From NCBI GenBank assembly GCA_000438015.1, contig FR901584.1:1-37985 (forward strand): a stretch of 37,985 bases of DNA. The letters run 5' to 3'. Source of the stretch: Coraliomargarita sp. CAG:312. GTDB taxonomy: Bacteria > Verrucomicrobiota > Verrucomicrobiia > Opitutales > Intestinicryptomonadaceae. This document shows positions 8,120-16,809 of the stretch, in pieces. The translations under genes and the position numbers were made by a program. Below the pieces are notes generated by a model. That model worked only from the letters and a program-made list of their open reading frames with translations. It was not told where the DNA came from and made no database searches. The stretch's first letter is position 1, and every line of letters begins with the position of its first letter.

Positions 8120-8944
8120 ATGAAAAGGAAATTGTTGTTTTTTTTTATGTTTATATGTTCCGCATGCGCTTATTCGCAACCGGTTATTATAGCCCATCGC
8201 GGCGACAATAAGTTTGCCCCGGAAAATTCTATTGAAGCCGCCTGCATAGCATGGAAAAATGGATTAAAATTTGTAGAATGCGACATTTATGAAACTCCTG
8301 CCGGTATGGTTTGCATACACGGCAAATGGGAGCTTAAATCTTTGGCCGGATGCGAAAAAGAAATCGCCCAATTGACGGAGGAAGACTTGAAAACATTAAA
8401 TTTGGCCAACAACAAAAAATGGGGAGGCAAGTTTCAGACAGTAAGGATTCCCACTTTGGACCAAATTATGGCAACCGTTCCTGCAGACGGGACTTTGGTA
8501 TTGGAGATGAAATCGTACTCTCAGGCATATGCAAGAAAAGTAGACGATGCCCGCAAGGCGGCTGGGCTTAAGAAAGAACAAATTCTGTTGATATCCTTTG
8601 ACGCCAATGCAATAAAAGACTTCAACTCTAAATATAAAGGATACAAAAGCCTTTGGCTTTACAGCGTAAGATTTGAAAACGGCAAATATATTCCAACTTC
8701 GGACGAAGCCGTAAAAAAGTGCAGGGAAATTGGCGCCATGGGGGTCAACATAGGCAACAGCGGTCTTATAGGCGCCGATTACGTGTACGAGGTCAAAAAA
8801 TCCGGAATGAAATTCTATGTATGGACGGTTAATTCCAGGGAAGAATTTATGCGGTTAATGAATTTTGGCGTAGACGGAATTACCACCGATTTTGGTTCGG
8901 ATTTCACAAAAACTTTTGCCGGATTGAAAAGAATTAAGATGTAA
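8120..8944 (+). CDS. Secreted glycerophosphodiester phosphodiesterase (GDPD) family protein
   Basis: A 274-residue GDPD (PF03009) enzyme, expected to hydrolyse glycerophosphodiesters to an alcohol and glycerol 3-phosphate in a metal-dependent way. The start at 8120 is chosen because it begins a signal peptide (residues 1-20, KRKLLFFFMFICSACAYSQ); a longer frame from 8087 would overlap the DUF1080 gene. Catalytic and metal residues are visible: H26-R27 in AHRGDN, E35-N36 in APENS, E53 and D55 in ECDIYE, and H67 in CIHG. E in LVLEMKSY and the C-terminal VWTVNS strand complete the TIM barrel. It is probably cotranscribed with the DUF1080 gene. The physiological substrate could be a lipid headgroup or teichoic-like polymer. 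Confidence 0.87.
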   Translation: MKRKLLFFFMFICSACAYSQPVIIAHRGDNKFAPENSIEAACIAWKNGLKFVECDIYETPAGMVCIHGKWELKSLAGCEKEIAQLTEEDLKTLNLANNKKWGGKFQTVRIPTLDQIMATVPADGTLVLEMKSYSQAYARKVDDARKAAGLKKEQILLISFDANAIKDFNSKYKGYKSLWLYSVRFENGKYIPTSDEAVKKCREIGAMGVNIGNSGLIGADYVYEVKKSGMKFYVWTVNSREEFMRLMNFGVDGITTDFGSDFTKTFAGLKRIKM

Positions 8945-9103
8945 TAAATTAGGAAAGAGGCTTAATAGGGCAGGAATATTTTTTTATTAATGCTTTTCAT
9001 AATGCTATGCCTCTTTTAGCTGAAAGGGCGATCATTTGAATCGGTTAACTTGCTCTGGCTTAATTTTTACGCCTGCAAAATGGCGTCTTTTGTCATTACC
9101 TGC

Positions 9104-9132
9104 TTGACGCTCTATTGCTTATGCTTTAAACT
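9104..9132 (+). promoter_or_regulatory. Candidate sigma-70 promoter for the PLP lyase gene
   Basis: TTGACG (9104-9109) and TAAACT (9127-9132) are separated by 17 bases. This lies 60-90 bases before the lyase ATG in an intergenic region of about 250 bases. The -35 box is strong, the -10 box moderate. Confidence 0.4.
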
Positions 9133-9193
9133 TAATTCTATTACTCTAGGCACTTATTGCCAATAACCATTAAAACGACAATAATAACACGAT

Positions 9194-10660
9194 ATGAATA
9201 AAGAAAATCCAACTCCGTTTGTAAAGTTTGCAAGCGGCGAAAACATTCCGCTTGAACTCCACAAAGTCAGGGTTGTTCAGAAACTGCACTTGGTTCCGAT
9301 TGAACGCCGCCTACAGGCTATAAAAGACGCCGGATTCAACACTTTTCAACTTTCTACCAGAGATGTCTTTCTAGATATGCTTACCGATTCAGGAACCAAC
9401 GCCATGAGCGACGAACAAGTGGCTGCAATGAACCGCGCTGACGATGCTTACGCCGGTTCTCAAAGTTTCGACAGGTTCAGGGAGGCGGTCAATGAAGTTT
9501 TCGGAAAGAAATATGTTTTGCCCGCGCACCAGGGAAGGGCTTGCGAAAATATTTTAGCAAAGGCGTTTATCGGAGAGAATTCAATTATTCCGATGAACTA
9601 TCACTTTACAACCACGCTAGCGCACATAATGCTGAACGGCGGTAAGGTTATGGAAATACTTCACGACGACGCCGTTCAAATAAAAAGCCAGAATCCTTTT
9701 AAAGGCAACATAGACATTTCAAAACTTGAAAAGATAATAGCTGAAAACGGCGCAGACAAGATTCCGTTCATACGAATGGAGGCGTCCACTAACCTTATAG
9801 GCGGCCAGCCGTTCTCAATCGAAAATATGCGCGAGGTTAGAAAGGTCGCAGATAAAAACGGTTTGATTCTTGTTCTCGACGCTAGCTTGATAGGCGAAAA
9901 CGCGTATTTTATAAAAAAGCGCGAGCCGGAATTTAAGAATGCGTCCATTGCAAAAATATTGAGGACAATGTGCGACCTTTCGGATATCGTGTATTTTTCA
10001 GCCCGCAAGGTATCGTCGTCAAGGGGCGGAGGAATTGCCACAAATAGCGAGGCGCTCTTGAAAAAGATGAAACATCTTATTCCCGTGTACGAGGGGTTCT
10101 TTACTTACGGGGGTATTTCTGTGCGCGAAATCGAGGCGATGGCAGTTGGGCTGAGAGAAACTTTAGACGATACCGTTATATCCCAGAGTCCGTCTTTTAT
10201 CGAATATTTGGTGAACGCGTTGGAATCGCACGGCATTCCCGTGGTGACTCCTCCCGGAGGGCTTGGATGCCATGTCGATGCAATGGGGTTTTTGCCGCAT
10301 GTTCCGCAGGCGCAATATCCGGCGGGAGCTCTTGCCGCGGCGTTTTATTTAATATCCGGGGTTCGCGGAATGGAGCGCGGAACTATTTCCAGTATAAGGG
10401 ATGAAAACGGAAACGATATTCTTGCCGATGTGGAGCTGCTTAGGTTGGCTATGCCGCGCAGGGTATTTACGCTTTCACAGGTAAAGTATGTGGAGGACAG
10501 ATTAAACTGGCTTTACAAGAATAGGGATTTAGTAGGCGGGCTAAAGTTTGTAGAGGAGCCTCCGATTTTAAGGTTCTTCGACGGAAGGCTTGGGCCTGTT
10601 TCCGACTGGCCTGAAAAACTAATGGCAAAGTTTAGGGAGGATTTCGGAGATTCTCTCTGA
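9194..10660 (+). CDS. Tryptophanase/tyrosine phenol-lyase family PLP lyase (atypical)
   Basis: A 488-residue PLP-dependent beta-eliminating lyase (PF01212). Family marks include TDSGTNAMSD (about 64-73), Y86 in DAYAGS, HQGR (112-115), N200 in STNLIGGQP, D229, the Schiff-base lysine K272 and PRR (421-423). Compared from memory with Citrobacter tyrosine phenol-lyase and E. coli TnaA, substrate-site residues look phenol-lyase-like: FTTT (138-141), MERG with R395, and RFF (460-462), where tryptophanases have FDTT, VEIG and RHF. However, the DATR / DSAR cofactor motif is DASL here (R to L at 232), and the KKD motif is RKV (271-273). It would cleave an aromatic or related amino acid to pyruvate and ammonia; the substrate is open. 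Automatic pipelines would probably call it tnaA. It is monocistronic, with a promoter before and a terminator after. Confidence 0.8.
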   Translation: MNKENPTPFVKFASGENIPLELHKVRVVQKLHLVPIERRLQAIKDAGFNTFQLSTRDVFLDMLTDSGTNAMSDEQVAAMNRADDAYAGSQSFDRFREAVNEVFGKKYVLPAHQGRACENILAKAFIGENSIIPMNYHFTTTLAHIMLNGGKVMEILHDDAVQIKSQNPFKGNIDISKLEKIIAENGADKIPFIRMEASTNLIGGQPFSIENMREVRKVADKNGLILVLDASLIGENAYFIKKREPEFKNASIAKILRTMCDLSDIVYFSARKVSSSRGGGIATNSEALLKKMKHLIPVYEGFFTYGGISVREIEAMAVGLRETLDDTVISQSPSFIEYLVNALESHGIPVVTPPGGLGCHVDAMGFLPHVPQAQYPAGALAAAFYLISGVRGMERGTISSIRDENGNDILADVELLRLAMPRRVFTLSQVKYVEDRLNWLYKNRDLVGGLKFVEEPPILRFFDGRLGPVSDWPEKLMAKFREDFGDSL

Positions 10661-10675
10661 TAAACGTTTTTTTCG

Positions 10676-10710
10676 GTGGGGCGTTCGAATGCGGACGCCC
10701 CGTTTCTTAG
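10676..10710 (+). terminator. Rho-independent terminator after the PLP lyase gene
   Basis: GGGGCGT and ACGCCCC pair with a short internal mismatch, and GTTTCTT follows. It begins about 15 bases past the lyase stop. The T-tract is short and interrupted, so strength is uncertain. Confidence 0.6.
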
Positions 10711-10898
10711 CGATGACGTATGTATAGCGCAGCTGTACGTGTTGATTCTCTTTAACAATATGTAGAATGTCTTTTATTGGCGGCTTTTCATTCCTAGATT
10801 TTAAAATTCAAAGCGCTTGGGATTATTGGCATTATAAGCCGAAACATTTATGCTTGCCGCCAACATAATAAAAACCGCATTGCGGGAAAGGTGAAAAA

Positions 10899-11774
10899 AT
10901 GAAGCATCTTTATGGCAGAGCCGTTTTATCTTTTGGGGAAATTGTTTGGGATATTTTCTCGGAAGAGAAAAAATTGGGAGGAGCTCCTTTAAATTTCGCA
11001 TACTACATAAGCAAGCTTGGGGGAGATTCGCGTATTATAAGCGCAGTAGGCGACGACGGATTGGGCGCGGAAGCCTTAAAGGTTATAAATAGTTGCGGGA
11101 TACAATCCGGATCGGTAAAAATCTCCCGCGATCTTCCAACGGGAAGAGTAATAGTCTCTGAGAATGAGGCCGGGTTGCCTTGCTATAATATATGCTCCCC
11201 GGCGGCATGGGACAATATACAATTATCTGCCGACGATATGGATTTGGCGGAAAAATCTGGCGTTTTTGTCTTCGGTTCGTTGGCGCAGCGGACAGATAGC
11301 AACAGGTCGTCTTTGCGGAAGATAATTTCCAAGCTTCCGCCCGACGCAATAACCGTTTTTGACGCGAATATTCGCCAAAACTTTTATTCGCGAGAGATTA
11401 TAGACGAGTCTATGAAAATTGCCGATATTGTAAAAATGAATGAAGATGAATTTCCGCTGATAGCCGGACTATACGGTTTATCGCCGGCGGATTCGCACGA
11501 GGAAACGGCAAGAAAGCTAATGGGTATGCTAAAAATAAAGTATTTGCTTTTGACTCTGGGGAAAAACGGTTCGATTGTTTATGAAGATTCAGGGAGATTT
11601 GTAAGGCGGGAGGGGCATCCCATAAAAATAGTTGACACAGTAGGTGCGGGAGATTCCTTTACGGCGGCGTTTGTATGGAACATATGCTGCGGAAAGACTT
11701 TTGAGTATGCGTCGGAGGCGGCTGCAAACCTTTCTGAGCGAGTTTGCGGGCATAAAGGTGCATTTTGCCTTTAG
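10899..11774 (+). CDS. PfkB-family carbohydrate kinase (fructokinase-like)
   Basis: A 291-residue ribokinase/PfkB-family sugar kinase. The N-terminal FGEIVWDIF segment, GGAPLNFAYYISKLGG (about residues 26-41, sugar binding) and AVGDDGLGAEAL are typical of fructokinases. The C-terminal DTVGAGDSF signature holds the catalytic base D252 and the anion hole. It would phosphorylate a hexose such as fructose with ATP in the cytoplasm. The ATG follows a good ribosome-binding site (GGAAAGG), stronger than most in the window. There is no adjacent transporter. A FadL-type porin gene follows about 195 bases later, after a gap with its own promoter-like elements. Substrate is inferred from family resemblance only. 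Confidence 0.85.
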   Translation: MKHLYGRAVLSFGEIVWDIFSEEKKLGGAPLNFAYYISKLGGDSRIISAVGDDGLGAEALKVINSCGIQSGSVKISRDLPTGRVIVSENEAGLPCYNICSPAAWDNIQLSADDMDLAEKSGVFVFGSLAQRTDSNRSSLRKIISKLPPDAITVFDANIRQNFYSREIIDESMKIADIVKMNEDEFPLIAGLYGLSPADSHEETARKLMGMLKIKYLLLTLGKNGSIVYEDSGRFVRREGHPIKIVDTVGAGDSFTAAFVWNICCGKTFEYASEAAANLSERVCGHKGAFCL

Positions 11775-11922
11775 GGGGGAATTAAACCGTATTTCAGACA
11801 AATACTCTGCAAAGAACGGTTTCAAGGTTTTTGCTGAAAATTGTTTCTTCTTCGGCGAGCAATCCCCAAAAAATGCTAAAAAAAAGCTTTCCTTTTTGTT
11901 AGATGTAAACAAGATATGATGC

Positions 11923-11946
11923 GATTTCTTTTTGTTGTAAGAAATC
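11923..11946 (+). promoter_or_regulatory. Perfect 8-bp hairpin in the leader of the FadL-type gene
   Basis: GATTTCTT and AAGAAATC flank an eight-base T/G-rich loop, 24 bases before the ATG at 11970. A TATGAT box lies just upstream at 11915-11920, though no good -35 is seen. The hairpin is too AT-rich to be a convincing terminator, so a leader structure or operator is more likely. Confidence 0.35.
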
Positions 11947-11969
11947 TCAACACTCAACATCTAGCTATT

Positions 11970-13229
11970 ATGGATAAGAAAACAATCGCATTGTGCGCTA
12001 TGTTGTGCGCGCATTGGGCGTTTGGCGCGGGATTTCAGGTTCTGGAACAGGGCGCCGCAAACTTGGGGACGGCGCTTGCCGGAGCCACTGCAAACGCGGC
12101 GGGAGATGCGTCGGCTGCGTTTTGGAATCCTTCCGCTTCGGCTTTTCAAGATATGAGGCCGGGCGAAACAAAAATCGATTCAGCAATAACGTTTGTAATT
12201 CCGTCGTTTGAATTCAGAAATACTGATTCATCACCGAGTTTGGGCACCAACGAAGGCGGCAATGCCGGAGAAGTTGCATATGTCCCGAATTTCTACATGA
12301 TTCACAAGTTTACTGAAGAATTGTATGTCACCATGTCGGGAACTTCGACTTACGGGCTTGAGACGGACTACGCAAATGGTTGGATTGGCCGATATCACGC
12401 TTTAAATTCCGATTTGATGACTTTGGACTTTAATCCAAGCATTGTGTACAAACCCGTTGATTGGCTTTCTTTTAGCGCGGGCGGGTCGCTGCAATGGATG
12501 CATGCGCAACTTACACAGGCAGCTCCCATTTATGTCGGTGGAACTTATATAACCGACGCTTTAGTTAACCTTTCGGGAAGCAGTTTGAGCGGCGGCGCAA
12601 ACGTAGGCATGACAATAGAATATGCCGAAAACGGAAGAATAGGTTTCGGCTGGCGCAGTGAAGTTGCGCATTCCTTAAGCGGAAACCAAAAAGTTAACGG
12701 TTCAATCACAAATCCGATAGATTGCGATATTACACTCCCGCAAACATTCAATGTCGGATTCTACCAGCGCCTTTGGGGACCGCTGCATAGATTTGCAGTC
12801 ATGGCCGATTATGCGTGGACTGGTTGGAGCAGCTTTAGTGTTCTAGACATTAAAAACGGCGATACAGGTGCGTCGGTTGGCAATCCCGTAAATGAAAATT
12901 GGAAAAACACTTCCCGCGTTGCGCTCGGCTTTAATTACAATCCTGCCTTTTCTAAAAATTTTGTATTTCGTTGGGGGGCTGCATGGGACGAGTCTCCGAT
13001 TCGTTCGGCGGAATTTCGTTCGGCGCGCATTCCTTGTACTGACCGTCTCTGGCTTTCATGCGGTTTGGGATATCGCACGGCTGATATAAATATAGATGTA
13101 GGATATACTTATATATATTTCTTGGATGATCCGGAAATACATACTGCAGGAGGCCCTACAAACTCGCTGAACGGGTATTATGTCGGACACGCGCATGTCG
13201 TTTCCATTCAAGCAGGAATTTATTTTTAA
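11970..13229 (+). CDS. Outer-membrane protein transport protein, OmpP1/FadL family
   Basis: A 419-residue outer-membrane beta-barrel of the OmpP1/FadL/TodX family, which takes up fatty acids and other hydrophobic compounds. The ATG at 11970 starts a signal peptide (MDKKTIALCAMLCAHWAFGA); an in-frame ATG at 11916 would add a non-signal extension. The mature N-terminus GFQVLEQGAANLG and AGDASAAFWNPSA are the family's N-terminal hatch signature. The rest is alternating aromatic beta-strand sequence, ending in GHAHVVSIQAGIYF, a canonical C-terminal strand with terminal Phe for BAM recognition. A strong terminator follows. This shows the organism is diderm. Cargo is not evident. Confidence 0.9.
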   Translation: MDKKTIALCAMLCAHWAFGAGFQVLEQGAANLGTALAGATANAAGDASAAFWNPSASAFQDMRPGETKIDSAITFVIPSFEFRNTDSSPSLGTNEGGNAGEVAYVPNFYMIHKFTEELYVTMSGTSTYGLETDYANGWIGRYHALNSDLMTLDFNPSIVYKPVDWLSFSAGGSLQWMHAQLTQAAPIYVGGTYITDALVNLSGSSLSGGANVGMTIEYAENGRIGFGWRSEVAHSLSGNQKVNGSITNPIDCDITLPQTFNVGFYQRLWGPLHRFAVMADYAWTGWSSFSVLDIKNGDTGASVGNPVNENWKNTSRVALGFNYNPAFSKNFVFRWGAAWDESPIRSAEFRSARIPCTDRLWLSCGLGYRTADINIDVGYTYIYFLDDPEIHTAGGPTNSLNGYYVGHAHVVSIQAGIYF

Positions 13230-13253
13230 TATAAGGCAAAACTTTTATAAATA

Positions 13254-13288
13254 AAAAAATCGCCGCAATTTATCTGCGGCGATTTTTT
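13254..13288 (+). terminator. Rho-independent terminator after the FadL-type gene
   Basis: TCGCCGCA and TGCGGCGA form a perfect stem around a seven-base loop, preceded by A7 and followed by T6. It lies about 25 bases past the porin gene stop. Confidence 0.9.
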
Positions 13289-13289
13289 G

Positions 13290-13318
13290 TTGTAAAACCT
13301 GTATTAATGTTGTATTTT
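13290..13318 (+). promoter_or_regulatory. Candidate promoter for the multihaem propeller protein
   Basis: TTGTAA (13290-13295) and TATTTT (13313-13318), spaced by 17 bases, lie directly after the terminator of the preceding gene and 35-60 bases before the ATG at 13352. The position between terminator and start is the main support. Confidence 0.35.
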
Positions 13319-13351
13319 TTTGGAAAATTCTATCTATTTTTGGGTTCGTAT

Positions 13352-16300
13352 ATGGCAAAGATATTTTGGGGATTGTTTATTGTAATGTTGTCGCTTAATG
13401 CTGCGGCCGGCAAGGAATACTTTAGAATAGGCAAACCTGATGCAATGTCGAGCGAGTTTAGAACTTTTTCTAATCTTGCCGATTCGCGCTACTATTACCA
13501 ACGTTCGCATTTGAAAGGGGACGCGTCGGAAAAAGGAAGGGCGTTTAGGGATATAGACAATCTAAAAGATTTTTATTCAAAACCCATTGTTTTTGAAATA
13601 GGAAAGTCATCGGAAAAAGAATTTCCTTTTATACATATAATAAGAGGCTGGGATGTCAAAAAAACAGCAATTTCTGTTAAATTTAAGACTCCTAAAGAAC
13701 TTTCGAAAGACGTTTTTTTTAGAATCGGAATTTCCGACATGTCTGCGACAGCGCCAATAGGGATAAAGTTGGTTCTCAATTCAAAGGAGATTGGCGAACT
13801 GAAAAATGTCAATTTAAACGTTGGTTTTGGCGGAACTTTGGCTTATCGGCCGCAAGGCAAAGGGGTTCCGCATTCCTTGACATTTAAAATTCCCACCGAA
13901 CTGCTTAAGCGCGATGGAGAAAATACTTTGGAAGTGGTTGCGGATTGCAAAAAAAGTCCGTCTTGGTTCACTTACGACTATCTGGAACTTTCGGATTCTC
14001 CTAAAGCCCCTTATATAGAAGATTCGCGCGAAGCCATATTGGACGGTGCGATAAAGGCGATGGGAACGGAACTTGTCGTTTTTTCCACTCGCGGAGAGGG
14101 AAGGGACTACCACTGGTATTCAAATATCGGAAGGACATGCTGGGTAAAGACGGGAATTCCCCAAATAGACGCGCGCTTTGACTGCGAAATGTTTAGCCGA
14201 CTCGGTGGGAAATTGGCTGTTTACAACCTTAGAACCGGCGAAATTAAATATTTGATAGACGATCCCGACGGCTGTGTGCGCGACCATACTATGAGTTTTG
14301 ACGGCAAGAAAATTTTATTTTCCTACCGCAAGGGCAAAAGCGATACTTTCCATCTATATGAAATAGACTCTGACGGAGGCAATCTTGTTAAGCTTCCGAT
14401 TGCCCGCGACGGAGTCGACGACATAGAACCGGCATATTTGCCAAACGGAGATATAATTTTTGCTTCGACCCGCCTTGGTAAAACAGTGCAATGTTTTTTT
14501 ATGCCTGTGACGGACATACATAGATGGTACAGGCAGGAAAATAAAATCGCCGTCCTATCTCAAAATCCTGACGTTGACAGCACTCCAAATATTCTTCCCG
14601 ACGGCAGAATAATATATATGCGCTGGGATTACAACCAGCGCAACCAACTTGCGTTCCACCATCTTTGGGTTATGAATCCCGACGGAAGCGGCGACACCGT
14701 TTATTTCGGCAATAACAAGCCGGGCCATTTATTTATTTCCCCCGCGCCTATTCCCGACGAAAACGGTGTGGTTTTCACTCTAAACTGGGGGCATAGCGGG
14801 CGGGACCACATGGGGGAAATAGCCAAGCTTGTGCAGCCTTTTGATCCCAGCAACCCATACGCATTGGAATTTATAAGCGGCGATATCGGAATGTCGCTAA
14901 ACCGTCCCCAGCCATTGGGGAACGGTTATGTGATGGCTTCCGACAAGCGCAATATTATTATATTTAACAAAGACGGGCAGTATAAAATAGTAGGGCGTTT
15001 GCCGGATGAAATATTCAAAACGGATAAGACCGTAAGAATGAGTGTTGTCGGATGGAAAAACGGGCACGACAAGATTCCGCGTGCTTGCAGAGTCATAATG
15101 CAAGGCGCAATGCCTTTGAAACCGCATGTTCCGTCGGTTGTCCGCCCAGATTTTTCTGATATAGAAAAGAAAACTGCGACCGTTTTTTTGCAGGATGTAT
15201 ATCACGGAAGAAATATGGAGGGCGTAGAAAGGGGAACGATAGAAAAACTTTTAGTTTTGCAGGTTCTTCCAACTCCCGTCCATTATAATGGAGGCTCAAA
15301 TCCTTTGAATCGGCTGGGAGGTTTTGCTTTGGAGCGCATTCTCGGAACTGTTCCTGTGGAGCCGGACGGGTCGGCATTTTTCGAGGTTCCGTCGCAAAGG
15401 GCGCTTGCCTTTGTGGCTTTGGACAAGAACTCTAACGCCGTAAAGCGCATGCAGAGTTTTGTAAGCTTTGCACCGGGGTCAAACACAAGTTGCATAGGCT
15501 GCCACGAGTTTAGAACAGAAGCTCCGCTTCCCAAAAAAAACAATCCTATGGCTTACGCAAAGCTCTCAAAAATAAAGCCTTTAGACATTGAATCTCCAAT
15601 CGATTACCGCACGCAAATACAGCCTTTGTTGGATAAATACTGTATAAAATGCCACGATTATAAAACGCATTCGGCTGGAATTTTGTTGGACGGAGGCTTG
15701 GGGGCTAATTTTATACATTCTTACATAGCTTTAGACGAGCGCGGGCAAATGTGTACTGGAAGAAACGAATTTGGAGACATGCCGCCATATGCATTCGGAT
15801 CGGGATCGAGTCTGATATTGGAGAAATTTAAAAAATCCCATTGCGGCGCAGAGCCTTCGGAAAAAGAGATTGAAACTCTCAAGCGGTGGCTTGATACCGG
15901 GGCAATGCAAGTTGGCTTCTATGCCGCTTTGAACACGGGATTTTTGCATACCTATCTGCAAGGCGGAGCCATAAGGCTTGAGGACGAAAATCCGGAAAAT
16001 AAAGCCGCTTTAGATGCTGTTGAAAACACATGCGGAAAGTGCCATGCAAACGGCTCGGCTATCCCGCGCAGGCCCTTTGAGCCTAAACAAAACTACGGAG
16101 AGACGATTTTCGATTACAGGACAGCTTTCGAAAACCCCGCAGTAGAAAAAATTAAATATTCGGACAGCAGCGGAAAATTAAAAGAATCTAAAATAATTTC
16201 GGATCTGCTATACAATTTTAGCGAGCCTGAAAAGTCTTTAATTCTGACTATTCCACTAGCAAAATCCGCAGGCGGCACTGCGGAAGGAGCGGATAAAAAA

Positions 16301-16567
16301 TCGCATCCTATAATATTTAAGGACAAATCTGATAAAAATTACGCGGCGATTCTTTCGGCGATAACTGCGGCTTCCGAGGTTCTAAAAGAAAAGTCTCCGT
16401 TTTGCGATTCCCTTAACTTTAGGCCTACGCCGGGGTATATAAAGAAATTGAAAGATTTGAAAATTCTGCCTTCGGATTTTCCTCTAAACGGAAAAATAGG
16501 CGCGCGTGAGGCTGACTCTATGTATTTCGAATGGCTGGACAAAAACAGTGTGGTTGAAGCCAATTAA
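13352..16567 (+). CDS. Secreted HzsA-like beta-propeller protein with three CxxCH haem motifs
   Basis: A 1071-residue protein. The ATG at 13352 begins a signal peptide (MAKIFWGLFIVMLSLNAAAG). Residues about 77-215 resemble the CBM-like domain III of family-4 polysaccharide lyases (YRPQGKG, then ENTLEV, then FTYDYLELSD). About 225-560 is a TolB-like propeller with repeats such as DDIEPAYLPNGDIIFASTR, as in the middle domain of hydrazine synthase alpha. Three CxxCH motifs follow: CIGCH (714-718), CIKCH (764-768, with the Planctomycete-type cytochrome context ILLDGG) and CGKCH (894-898). It is probably a periplasmic or extracellular c-type cytochrome linked to saccharide or other organic oxidation. 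Hydrazine synthesis is very unlikely, because such proteins are widespread in non-anammox PVC bacteria. It appears monocistronic. Confidence 0.8.
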   Translation: MAKIFWGLFIVMLSLNAAAGKEYFRIGKPDAMSSEFRTFSNLADSRYYYQRSHLKGDASEKGRAFRDIDNLKDFYSKPIVFEIGKSSEKEFPFIHIIRGWDVKKTAISVKFKTPKELSKDVFFRIGISDMSATAPIGIKLVLNSKEIGELKNVNLNVGFGGTLAYRPQGKGVPHSLTFKIPTELLKRDGENTLEVVADCKKSPSWFTYDYLELSDSPKAPYIEDSREAILDGAIKAMGTELVVFSTRGEGRDYHWYSNIGRTCWVKTGIPQIDARFDCEMFSRLGGKLAVYNLRTGEIKYLIDDPDGCVRDHTMSFDGKKILFSYRKGKSDTFHLYEIDSDGGNLVKLPIARDGVDDIEPAYLPNGDIIFASTRLGKTVQCFFMPVTDIHRWYRQENKIAVLSQNPDVDSTPNILPDGRIIYMRWDYNQRNQLAFHHLWVMNPDGSGDTVYFGNNKPGHLFISPAPIPDENGVVFTLNWGHSGRDHMGEIAKLVQPFDPSNPYALEFISGDIGMSLNRPQPLGNGYVMASDKRNIIIFNKDGQYKIVGRLPDEIFKTDKTVRMSVVGWKNGHDKIPRACRVIMQGAMPLKPHVPSVVRPDFSDIEKKTATVFLQDVYHGRNMEGVERGTIEKLLVLQVLPTPVHYNGGSNPLNRLGGFALERILGTVPVEPDGSAFFEVPSQRALAFVALDKNSNAVKRMQSFVSFAPGSNTSCIGCHEFRTEAPLPKKNNPMAYAKLSKIKPLDIESPIDYRTQIQPLLDKYCIKCHDYKTHSAGILLDGGLGANFIHSYIALDERGQMCTGRNEFGDMPPYAFGSGSSLILEKFKKSHCGAEPSEKEIETLKRWLDTGAMQVGFYAALNTGFLHTYLQGGAIRLEDENPENKAALDAVENTCGKCHANGSAIPRRPFEPKQNYGETIFDYRTAFENPAVEKIKYSDSSGKLKESKIISDLLYNFSEPEKSLILTIPLAKSAGGTAEGADKKSHPIIFKDKSDKNYAAILSAITAASEVLKEKSPFCDSLNFRPTPGYIKKLKDLKILPSDFPLNGKIGAREADSMYFEWLDKNSVVEAN

Positions 16568-16809
16568 ACTCGGTTTAACCGGACGCGCGGCAAAGCAAAT
16601 GTTTTGTTTGACTTGCGCACGGCAAAGTTTGCCCATCCAATAGGCGCGCTAGTTTCTGCAAGTATTTTTACTTGGCCTAAATTAAGTTCAACGCGGAATT
16701 TAGGCGCATAAATGCAGATATGGCATTTTTATAATGTTTTACTAAAAAGCCAGCAGCAGTATCATGGGGTGATGCATCTTTTGTCGGGGGGGGGTTACAG
16801 GGAATTTTT

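Noticed and set aside
8990..9019. Short frame MLFIMLCLF as a TnaC-like leader of the lyase gene
   Set aside because: It has no tryptophan or tyrosine codon and no ribosome-binding site, so tna-type attenuation is not supported.
9080..9166. 28-codon frame just before the lyase gene
   Set aside because: It overlaps the best promoter candidate and lacks Trp; the Cys/Leu content is not indicative.
10678..10701. GTTCGAAT, resembling a tRNA T-loop
   Set aside because: The surrounding stem is a terminator hairpin and no other tRNA arms are present.
13352..16567. Hydrazine synthase function for the HzsA-like protein
   Set aside because: No hydrazine synthase beta/gamma subunits or hydrazine dehydrogenase in view, and HzsA-like propeller cytochromes occur widely outside anammox bacteria.
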